Source: Acetatifactor sp.
GTDB lineage: Bacteria; Bacillota; Clostridia; Lachnospirales; Lachnospiraceae
DNA: 42,130 nucleotides
Direction: 5' to 3'
Assembly (NCBI GenBank): GCA_022511385.1
Contig: JAFLRN010000019.1
Span: forward strand, 1-42,130
Of this stretch, positions 16,654 through 24,025 are shown one piece after another. Position 1 is the first letter of the stretch; every line of letters begins with the position of its first letter. The notes beneath the pieces are model-generated. The model saw only the letters and a list, made by a program, of their open reading frames with translations, ran no database searches and was not told the DNA's origin. A program made the position numbers and the translations under genes.

Positions 16654-17889
16654 ATGAGAGTCAACGGAATTATCGCAGAATACAATCCGTTTCATAACGG
16701 ACATAAATATCAGTTGACGGAATCCCAGCGTTGCACAGATGCCCGCTATACAGTGATCGTCATGAGCGGCAACTTTGTGCAGCGGGGCGCTCCTGCCCTT
16801 GTGAATAAATATAAACGGACTGAGATGGCGCTCTTAAACGGCGCCGACCTGGTTCTGGAACTTCCTGCCCTCTACGCCACTGCCAGCGCGGAATACTTCG
16901 CTACAGGCGCTGTGGCACTGTTGGATCAGCTGGGCGTGGTCACAGACCTTTGCTTTGGAAGCGAATGCGGGGACGCGCAGCTGCTGCGTCAAATTGCGGA
17001 GATCCTGCTGGAGGAACCCAAGGCCTACTCACAATCTTTGAAGCAATATCTGCGCCAGGGCCTCTCCTACCCAAACGCCCGCACAGAAGCACTGATACAG
17101 AATTATCCTTTCCTGAATCAGCATAAGGCTGTATTTTCCTCGCCCAACAACATTTTGGGCATCGAGTACATAAAGGCTATTTTAAAAAGCAGAAGTTCAC
17201 TGGAACCTGTTACCATCCGGCGCGCTGGCGCAGGCTACCACAGCCGTCTGCCACAGGATGACCAATGCTCTGCGCTGGCCATCCGCCAGGCACTCTACGC
17301 CGGAACGGACGAAAGCTTCTTAAACAGCAACATGCCAGACGATGCTGCCAAAGTACTTTCTGCAGAGCTGACCAAGACCGGCCCCATACGCAGCAACGAC
17401 TTTTCGGATATGCTCTACTATAAGCTGACTACGGAAAAAAATGCCGGCTTCGAGAAGTATCTGGATGTTTCCTCCGATCTCTCCGACCGGATCTGCCGAC
17501 AACTTGATAATTATCAAAATTTTGAAAGTTTTTGTGATATCTTAAAGACAAAGGAAATGACATACACCCGCATCAGCCGCTGCCTATTGCATATTCTTCT
17601 GAACATCAGAAAGTCAGATATGGAAAGAGCGAAGGCAATGGGTCATGCCCCCTATGCCCGGGTGCTTGGCTTCCGCAGAGCAGCGTCTCCGCTGTTAGGT
17701 GAGATCAAAGAGCATGCCGACATCCCTCTTGTGACAAAGCTGGCGGATGCAGAAAGCTTTCTGGGACGCGGTGCTCTTGATATGCTCCGCCAGAATATCA
17801 AGATCAGCCAGATCTACAACGGCATAGCTGCCCACCGTGCAGGTATCTCACCGGCAAATGAGATTTCCACTCCGTTAGTGATCCTTTGA
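16654..17889 (+). CDS. tmcAL: tRNA(Met) cytidine acetate ligase
   Basis: A 411-residue protein of the TmcAL (YlbM) family, which uses acetate and ATP to make N4-acetylcytidine at the wobble position of elongator tRNA-Met. The nucleotidyltransferase-type N terminus is clear: IIAEYNPFHNGH with the HxGH-type motif, and VMSGNFVQRG. LPALYATASAEYFATGAV and the SPNNILGIEYIKAI stretch are also characteristic. ATG 16654 follows AGGAGAGG; an open frame reaching back to 16402 covers promoter and repeat and is not coding. The enzyme consumes acetate, and it is transcribed divergently from the acetate-forming pta-ackA. Its stop is 3 bp from the stop of the convergent UPF0210 gene, leaving no room for a terminator. 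Confidence 0.95.
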   Translation: MRVNGIIAEYNPFHNGHKYQLTESQRCTDARYTVIVMSGNFVQRGAPALVNKYKRTEMALLNGADLVLELPALYATASAEYFATGAVALLDQLGVVTDLCFGSECGDAQLLRQIAEILLEEPKAYSQSLKQYLRQGLSYPNARTEALIQNYPFLNQHKAVFSSPNNILGIEYIKAILKSRSSLEPVTIRRAGAGYHSRLPQDDQCSALAIRQALYAGTDESFLNSNMPDDAAKVLSAELTKTGPIRSNDFSDMLYYKLTTEKNAGFEKYLDVSSDLSDRICRQLDNYQNFESFCDILKTKEMTYTRISRCLLHILLNIRKSDMERAKAMGHAPYARVLGFRRAASPLLGEIKEHADIPLVTKLADAESFLGRGALDMLRQNIKISQIYNGIAAHRAGISPANEISTPLVIL

Positions 17890-17892
17890 GAA

Positions 17893-19257
17893 TCAGTTCT
17901 TAAAGCTGTGGATGGGCGCAGGAATCCGGCCGCCGCGATTTACGAAGGCATCGCAGGAAAACTGATTTACCGGCATGATGGGTGCATAACCCAGGAGACC
18001 GCCGAACTCCACGGTCTCTCCCACGCCCTTCCCAATGACGGGAATCAGGCGTACAGCTGTGGTTTTCTGGTTCACCATACCAATTGCCATTTCATCCGCG
18101 ATTATCCCGGAGATCGTAGTAGCTTTCGTATCGCCTGGCACTGCGATCATGTCCAAACCCACGGAACAGACGCAGGTCATAGCTTCCAGCTTCTCCAATG
18201 TCAGTGCTCCCGCCTTCACAGCATCGATCATGCCCTGATCCTCACTGACAGGGATGAAGGCCCCGCTTAAGCCTCCCACATAGGAGGAAGCCATGACACC
18301 ACCTTTCTTCACCTGGTCGTTCAAAAGAGCCAGGGCTGCCGTTGTGCCGGGCGCTCCCGCATACTCCAGTCCGATCTCACACAGAATATCAGCCACACTG
18401 TCCCCCACCGCTGGCGTTGGCGCCAGGGACAGGTCCACAATGCCGAAGGGAACACCAAGCAGCTTGGATGCCTCTTTAGCCACAAGCTGTCCCACTCTGG
18501 TCACCTTGAAGGCAGTCTTCTTAATGGTTTCGCATAGCACCTCAAAGCTTTCTCCCCGTACCTGCTCCAGGGCAGTCTTCACCACACCGGGACCGCTGAC
18601 GCCCACGTTCACAATCTTATCCGCCTCTGTGACACCGTGGAAAGCCCCTGCCATAAAGGGGTTGTCATCAGGCGCATTGCAGAACACCACCAGCTTCGCG
18701 CAGCCAAGAGAGTCATCCTCCTTTGTATACTCTGCCGTCTCTTTAATTACCTCTCCCATCAGCTTCACCGCGTCCATATTGATGCCGGTCCGTGTAGAGC
18801 CCAGGTTCACAGAACTGCACACCCTCTCCGTAGTGGACAGGGCCAGGGGAATGGAGCGGATCAACAGCTCGTCCGCCGGGGTCATTCCCTTGCTCACCAG
18901 GGCGGAGTAGCCGCCGATAAAGTTCACGCCCACTTCCTTTGCCACCCGGTCCAGGGTCTTTGCGATGGAGGCAAAATCCTCTATTGTCTCACAAGCAGCG
19001 CCGCCCACCAGCGCGATAGGGGTCAGGGATATCCGCTTGTTCACAATGGGGATGCCAAATTCCCTGGAAATCTCTTCCCCTGTTTTCACCAGGTCCTTGG
19101 CTGCCTCGAATATCTTGTTATAAATCTTGTCATTTAACCGCTTCAGATCGGAATCAATGCAGTCCAATAGGCTGATGCCCAGCGTGATGGTACGCACATC
19201 CAGATTCTCCTCCTCGATCATCTTGTTGGTCTCAGCTACTTCAAATAAATTTATCAT
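17893..19257 (-). CDS. UPF0210 / DUF711 (PFL family) protein
   Basis: A 454-residue protein of the UPF0210 family, related in fold to pyruvate formate-lyase-like barrels, function unknown. Recognisable stretches are [64 protein letters not shown] and GVSGPGVV. The start at 19257 has GGAGGGTAGG upstream. It lies 89 bp after the ACT protein gene of the UPF0237 family, a pairing found in many Firmicutes and archaea, so a joint role (possibly amino-acid sensing) is likely but not shown. Confidence 0.93.
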   Translation of the reverse strand: MINLFEVAETNKMIEEENLDVRTITLGISLLDCIDSDLKRLNDKIYNKIFEAAKDLVKTGEEISREFGIPIVNKRISLTPIALVGGAACETIEDFASIAKTLDRVAKEVGVNFIGGYSALVSKGMTPADELLIRSIPLALSTTERVCSSVNLGSTRTGINMDAVKLMGEVIKETAEYTKEDDSLGCAKLVVFCNAPDDNPFMAGAFHGVTEADKIVNVGVSGPGVVKTALEQVRGESFEVLCETIKKTAFKVTRVGQLVAKEASKLLGVPFGIVDLSLAPTPAVGDSVADILCEIGLEYAGAPGTTAALALLNDQVKKGGVMASSYVGGLSGAFIPVSEDQGMIDAVKAGALTLEKLEAMTCVCSVGLDMIAVPGDTKATTISGIIADEMAIGMVNQKTTAVRLIPVIGKGVGETVEFGGLLGYAPIMPVNQFSCDAFVNRGGRIPAPIHSFKN

Positions 19258-19346
19258 CCTACCCTCCAGACATTCCTTTCTGACACATAAAAGCGCAGGA
19301 AACGAATGCCGCAAAAAATCTTAGTATCCAATCCCTGTAGTGCAGC

Positions 19347-19619
19347 TTAGATTCTGTGCATCATATCAAATATCTCTTCCTTCTGGCACTTGATCACCAC
19401 ACCGATCTTCTCGCCCAGAGCAGCCAGTTCATCCGCCATATCTCCATACTGCTTCGTCATACCAACGGTATCCACGATCATCATCATGTTAAAATACCCC
19501 TGTACAATGGTCTGGGAGATATCCAGAATATTGATGCCATTCTCTGCCAGATATGTACAGACCTTTGCGATGATACCAACGGTATCCTTTCCCACTACTG
19601 TAATAATCGTTCTTTTCAT
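19347..19619 (-). CDS. ACT-domain protein, UPF0237 family
   Basis: A 90-residue protein consisting of one ACT fold: IITVVGKDTVGIIAKVCTYL, then NGINILDISQTIVQGYFNMM. ACT domains bind amino acids as regulators. The length and C-terminal KCQKEEIFDMMHRI fit UPF0237. GGAG precedes the start. It precedes the UPF0210 gene in a probable two-gene operon. Confidence 0.94.
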   Translation of the reverse strand: MKRTIITVVGKDTVGIIAKVCTYLAENGINILDISQTIVQGYFNMMMIVDTVGMTKQYGDMADELAALGEKIGVVIKCQKEEIFDMMHRI

Positions 19620-19706
19620 TTATTTCTCCAATCTTGCGCATGCACGCATATGATTTAAAATAACTCTCTTTGTACAAAAGTGTTACTGGGACAAACCAGA
19701 ATTCAG

Positions 19707-20099
19707 TCAATCCACAATAATACCGAATTTTTTGCATTTTTCAATGGCCAGGTTATGACTCTGAAGTGCGGATTGTTTATACCAATACTGCGCTTTTTCC
19801 ATATCGGACTCAACTCCGATTCCCTCTTCATAAAACCATGCTAAATTGTATTGACCGTCTCTGTCTCCATGATTTGCAGAGCGCTCCGTCCAATACAAGG
19901 CTTTCGAAACATCTTTATCCACACCCAAACCCTCAAGATAAAAATATCCTATTTGGCATTCAGCTAACGGATAGCCCTTACTGGCCAATTCTAAATGGCC
20001 TTCAAAGCATTTCTCGTACTGCTTGGTTTCAAAATACTTCGTAATTAACTCCTTACATATATCCAATTCCATACACGGTTTATAGTAATTGTCTGCCAA
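19707..20099 (-). CDS. Small Sel1-repeat protein
   Basis: A protein of about 130 residues with two to three Sel1-like helical repeats: ASKGYPLAECQIGYFYLEGL with GVDKDVSKALYWTERSAN, then DGQYNLAWFYEEGIGVESD with KAQYWYKQSA. Such repeats make protein-binding superhelices. The start is unusual: an AGGAGG site is 9 bases before a TTG at 20099, and no ATG occurs until residue 10 of the resulting protein. A TTG at 20117 in the same frame overlaps the site itself. It lies 42 bp downstream of the WalJ-type gene on the same strand and is probably the last gene of the polA-coaE cluster. Confidence 0.8.
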   Translation of the reverse strand: MADNYYKPCMELDICKELITKYFETKQYEKCFEGHLELASKGYPLAECQIGYFYLEGLGVDKDVSKALYWTERSANHGDRDGQYNLAWFYEEGIGVESDMEKAQYWYKQSALQSHNLAIEKCKKFGIIVD

Positions 20100-20141
20100 G
20101 TAACTTATCCTCCTCAAGTTTCCAATTGAACCAACTTGCTC

Positions 20142-20939
20142 TCATACCCTTACCACCGGCGAGACCTCGCTGCGCTTAGCTACCCTGATATCAAAATCAC
20201 CTGATTTATAAGGATTGTCACCCATGTTGATCTCCATACGCACCGACTCGTAGGCAAGCTCCGGCAGATTGTTTTCCTTGCTGAGATGCCCCAGCACCAC
20301 GGTCTGCAATCCGTCGTGAAGGATCCGGCAGAGCAGCCTGCCGGAATTTTCATTGGAAAGGTGTCCCCTCTCCCCCAATATCCGCTGCTTCAGGTAATAG
20401 GGATAGGGCCCCACCTGCAGCATGTTCACATCATGGTTTGCCTCTAACAACAGCGCGTCCATGCCCTTCAGGCATTCCACCGTATAGTCATTGTACACCC
20501 CCAGATCTGTGCACACAGCCACCTTTTTGCTGCCGTAGGATATCCGATAGCCCACGGGCTGTGCAGCGTCATGGGAAATGCGCATAGGATTGATAGTCAG
20601 GTCCTTCAGCGTCAGCTTCTTATCCTCCCACACCTCATGAAAGAGACTATCATCCAAGTCCCCCAGTCCGTTACAGTTTTTTAATGCCCTGATGGTTCCG
20701 GTCGTGGCATAGATGGGAATCTCGTATTTCCGGGCCAGAACTCCAAGACCGCTAATATGGTCCGCATGCTCATGGGTGATCAGTATCCCGTCAATATCCC
20801 TGCCCGTGAGGCCAAGTTCCTTCAATCCGCTCTCCGTACGCTTGCCGCTGATGCCAACGTCCACCAGCAGGTGTGTGGCATCGGATCCCACATACACACA
20901 GTTGCCGCTGCTTCCGCTGGCTATACTGCATAATCTCAT
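20142..20939 (-). CDS. MBL-fold metallo-hydrolase, YycJ/WalJ type
   Basis: A 265-residue beta-lactamase-fold hydrolase. The metal site ITHEHADHISGL and further ligands in MRISHDAA, VCTDLGVYND, LLEANHDVNML and GHLSKENN match the WalJ/YycJ family, possible 5'-nuclease-like enzymes implicated in DNA or cell-wall related maintenance. The start at 20939 has AGGAG 8 bases before; the frame to 20981 runs through a perfect hairpin and is less likely. Gene neighbours are DNA polymerase I and an FtsA-like protein, so a DNA-linked role is plausible. It is not next to walKR here. Confidence 0.9.
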   Translation of the reverse strand: MRLCSIASGSSGNCVYVGSDATHLLVDVGISGKRTESGLKELGLTGRDIDGILITHEHADHISGLGVLARKYEIPIYATTGTIRALKNCNGLGDLDDSLFHEVWEDKKLTLKDLTINPMRISHDAAQPVGYRISYGSKKVAVCTDLGVYNDYTVECLKGMDALLLEANHDVNMLQVGPYPYYLKQRILGERGHLSNENSGRLLCRILHDGLQTVVLGHLSKENNLPELAYESVRMEINMGDNPYKSGDFDIRVAKRSEVSPVVRV

Positions 20940-20951
20940 GTCTACACTCCT

Positions 20952-21007
20952 ATGCCCACCATTAGTGGGCATCATACACAATAGTTTGAAAGTTTCCTTC
21001 TTTCAAA
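20952..21007. repeat. Two hairpins in the gap before the WalJ-type gene
   Basis: ATGCCCAC (20952-20959) pairs with GTGGGCAT (20965-20972) around a 5-base loop, and TTTGAAAG (20985-20992) pairs with CTTTCAAA (21000-21007) around 7 bases. Both lie in the transcript between the FtsA-like stop and the next ribosome binding site. No T-run follows, so they look more like mRNA processing or stability elements than terminators. Confidence 0.55.
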
Positions 21008-21071
21008 TTTATACCCCTTGTCCGCTACATCGGTATAAAGACCACCTGTGAAGAACGCTACTCTCGCATTC

Positions 21072-23297
21072 CTATTTCTTCTCACGCTCTTCCCAATAAA
21101 TATCTATCACATCACCGTTACTCAAGGGCTCCATATACTCTGCGTTCCTGCCGTTTAAAAGCGTCACAATGGACCGCCCGGCGGAAGCGTTCAAGTCAAA
21201 GTCAATAAAGGAAAACACATCCACAAACACATAGCTTTCCTTTCCCTTCAGCGTCACAGGCAGCTTGTTCACGATCACGGATATTTCTCCAGCACCGGCA
21301 GATATGCTGTCCTGAGAAGGAGCTGTTGTCACGTTGCCTGTGCCTGCATTCGGTGTCGAACCGGCATCCCCCGGGGCTCCCTGCTGCCCAGCCTCTCTGG
21401 CTGCTTCCTCCGCTGCCTGGAGCACTGCTTTTTCGGCTGCCTCCCGCTCTGCCTTCTCTGCGGCTTCACGAGCTGCCTCCTTCGCCGCCCGACGGGCAGC
21501 CGCTTCTTCCTCAGTCTCCTCTTCCAGATCCGCATATGTGAGCACTGCGTTCACATCCCAGTTCAGGGTAAAGTTTTCGTAAACCCTGGTCTCCGGCTTC
21601 GCAGGCGTTTCATTCACAAGAATGCTGCCGCCCAGCGGCACGTCCATGAATTCCGCGATTTCCCGGACAGTATAGGAATTCTGCACCTGTATGTCATCAT
21701 TCTCCCGGATCAGATAATACTCATTCTCCAGCTTGCCATTCACCGACGCGGTCTTGGGCAGGTCAATTTTTGTGCCGTTCACCACCACATGGAGTCTCTG
21801 GTCCAACTCAGGCAGCTGTCCCAACTCCAGGGCCGCCGCGTCTCCTGCCGTGGAGGGAGTCACCTCCACCCGGTCTCCGTTATGTACCTGGGTATAGATG
21901 TCTCCTGGTTCTCCGTTAACTCTAATAGTAGCCGCCTCTCCCTGGATACCCCGGACAATACGAGTCTTTCCATTCACCACAAAGGTCAGGGCTTGTCCTC
22001 TCTTGGGGAACAGTTCTTCATTTGAAAAGTCGGACTGTACGGCCGCATCCGCCACAGACAGCCGTCCGTTGTCGTACAGCTTCACGCGCTTTCCGTTAAA
22101 GTCCACAAAGATAAAGTTATTGCTCTGCTCGTAATAGCTCAAGCAGATACCGATGGGAGTCACCATCAGGGAATCCCTGCGAGGATTCTCAATCTCAAAC
22201 TCAATGCTCTGCATGACCTCCTGGCCCCTGATGGCCACACGCTCCTTGACAATGCCAAGTTCCTGAGCCAGCTTCTCTGTATAGCCGGGAATCATTCCGC
22301 CTCCGCCCACCACAAACACGGCACTGACCGGCTTCTCACCGTTCAGTTCCCGAATGCAGTCGGCCACAAGCTTTGTCATTTCCTGGACCTTTTCAGAGAG
22401 AATATCCTCCACCTCTCTGGCAGTGATCACCTGTGTCAGGCCCATAATATCCTGATACTCCACAGATTCCCGCTCACCGGCCTGACGCTTGATGCGCTCC
22501 GCGGTGTCAAAGTCCACCAGACAGTGCTGTACCAGAATTTCTGTTAGACTGTCCCCGGCAATCGGGATCATACCGTATGCGGTGATGGTACCGTCACGGG
22601 TAATGGAAATATCGCTGGTGCCTGCACCCACGTCCACAAGGGCCATATTCAGCATCCGGAATCTCTCCGGAATTGCCACCTGAATGGCGGCGATGGGCTC
22701 CAGTGTCAGATTTGCCACGTGCAGCCCTGCAATTCCCACTGCCTTGTACAGCCCATCCACCACGTCGTCGGGCAGGAATGTGGCAATCAGGTCCACCGCC
22801 ATATTTCTGACTTTATGGCCCTCCAGATTTCCAATCTGGTAGTCATTCATATAATAGCGCATGGGGGTATAGCCCACACAGTAGAATTTCATCTCCGTGT
22901 CGTTGTCCTTCTGAAATTCCTCGTAGGCCCGCTCCACGCCCAGAGTGGACAACGAGTACACATCCTCTTCCGTGACCTCATGGTCCTCCTCGTAATCCTG
23001 TTCCACATGGGTGGTGACGGTTCGCAGCACGCGACCGGCCGCCGCAATACAGACCTCCGTCAGCTTTCGGTTCAGGTCCTCCTCCAACTGCTCCTTCACA
23101 AACTTTATGGTCTCTCCCACCTTGTTGATGTCATGAATCTGCCCGTCCAGCATGGACCTGGTGTCATGCTCCCGGATTCTTTGCCCCAGCACATGGAATC
23201 TGCCGTTGTTCAGATATCCCACCGTGCCAACGATGCTTCTTGTGCCAATGTCCAGTCCGAACACCAGCTGCCCTTGTCCTTCTCTCACTCCTGCCAT
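21072..23297 (-). CDS. FtsA-like actin-family ATPase with repeated beta-rich C-terminal region
   Basis: A 741-residue protein. Residues 10-395 form an FtsA/PilM-type actin fold: FGLDIGTRSIVGTVG (phosphate 1), the 1C-like insert, LVDVGAGTSDISI (phosphate 2, about 220-232) and FVVGGGGMIPG (adenosine motif, about 328-338). FtsA is normally about 420 residues. Here follow three similar stretches beginning VVNG/VVVNG/VIVN and ending in NGD or NDD plus a strand (about 438-480, 503-540, 672-735). The last is split off by an Ala/Glu/Arg-rich helix at 591-637 and a Gly/Ser/Thr linker. No C-terminal amphipathic FtsA membrane helix is seen. The start overlaps the coaE stop by 13 bp and has GGAGG 7 bases upstream. 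Such long FtsA-like proteins occur in Lachnospiraceae as annotated cell-division proteins, role untested as far as I know. Confidence 0.9.
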   Translation of the reverse strand: MAGVREGQGQLVFGLDIGTRSIVGTVGYLNNGRFHVLGQRIREHDTRSMLDGQIHDINKVGETIKFVKEQLEEDLNRKLTEVCIAAAGRVLRTVTTHVEQDYEEDHEVTEEDVYSLSTLGVERAYEEFQKDNDTEMKFYCVGYTPMRYYMNDYQIGNLEGHKVRNMAVDLIATFLPDDVVDGLYKAVGIAGLHVANLTLEPIAAIQVAIPERFRMLNMALVDVGAGTSDISITRDGTITAYGMIPIAGDSLTEILVQHCLVDFDTAERIKRQAGERESVEYQDIMGLTQVITAREVEDILSEKVQEMTKLVADCIRELNGEKPVSAVFVVGGGGMIPGYTEKLAQELGIVKERVAIRGQEVMQSIEFEIENPRRDSLMVTPIGICLSYYEQSNNFIFVDFNGKRVKLYDNGRLSVADAAVQSDFSNEELFPKRGQALTFVVNGKTRIVRGIQGEAATIRVNGEPGDIYTQVHNGDRVEVTPSTAGDAAALELGQLPELDQRLHVVVNGTKIDLPKTASVNGKLENEYYLIRENDDIQVQNSYTVREIAEFMDVPLGGSILVNETPAKPETRVYENFTLNWDVNAVLTYADLEEETEEEAAARRAAKEAAREAAEKAEREAAEKAVLQAAEEAAREAGQQGAPGDAGSTPNAGTGNVTTAPSQDSISAGAGEISVIVNKLPVTLKGKESYVFVDVFSFIDFDLNASAGRSIVTLLNGRNAEYMEPLSNGDVIDIYWEEREKK

Positions 23298-23890
23298 GTA
23301 AAAGCCTCCAGTTTCCTGTCTATCTGCTGATAGCTCTCGATCAGAGAGCCACTGTTATCTATGACAAAATCACAATTTCTCCGAAATGCATCCTCTCCAA
23401 GCTGGCTGGCCATGATCTGAGCCGTCTTCTCAGGGCTGTATCCACGCCCTTGTACCAGTCTCTGCCGCCGCACCTCTTCCTCTGCGTAGATATACCACAT
23501 CTCATCCACCAGCTCCCGGTAACCAGCTTCGATCAACAGCGCCGCCTCCACAAAGAACAGCTCTATCTCTCCTGATTCCCTGGCCGCTTCCAGCCGTTCC
23601 ATTAAGAAGTCCTTCACTGCCGGATGAACAATTCCGTTGACCTGTTCCAAAAGCTTGGGATCTGCAAAGATTCTGGCCGCCATTTGCTTCCTGTCAAGCC
23701 TTCCGTCGGAAGTTTTGATCTCCTCTCCCAACAGCTCAACCAGTGCCTGAAAACAGGCTGTTCCCGGTTCCTGCAGCTGCTCTGCCACCCGGTCCGCCAG
23801 ATGTATCTCGCATTTGTAATGCTTGCGGATATAATTTAGTATCTCGGTTTTTCCGGCGCCAACGCCGCCTGTGATGCCTATAAATTTCAT
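23285..23890 (-). CDS. coaE: Dephospho-CoA kinase
   Basis: A 201-residue P-loop kinase for the last step of coenzyme A synthesis. The N-terminal IGITGGVGAGKTEIL is the Walker A; HLADRVAEQL carries the conserved Asp after strand 2; IVHPAVKDFL and FVEAALLIEAG, and RRQRLVQGRG are typical lid and CoA-binding parts. It lies between polA and the FtsA-like gene, with 135 bp to polA. Confidence 0.95.
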   Translation of the reverse strand: MKFIGITGGVGAGKTEILNYIRKHYKCEIHLADRVAEQLQEPGTACFQALVELLGEEIKTSDGRLDRKQMAARIFADPKLLEQVNGIVHPAVKDFLMERLEAARESGEIELFFVEAALLIEAGYRELVDEMWYIYAEEEVRRQRLVQGRGYSPEKTAQIMASQLGEDAFRRNCDFVIDNSGSLIESYQQIDRKLEAFTWQE

Positions 23891-24025
23891 TTTCGGCTTC
23901 TCCTACCGTACTCTTCCGCTATTCCTTCCAATCAATGGTCTCCCCACCTAATCTTTGAATCTGACTATCAAAAATACTTCGTCTCATTACTCAGGCTATT
24001 CTTAGGTTATTCTTAATCATCTACA

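Noticed and set aside
21326-21582. Several overlapping frames of 68-82 codons in the FtsA-like gene
   Set aside because: They are shadows of the low-complexity Ala/Glu/Arg stretch, where stop codons are rare in all frames.
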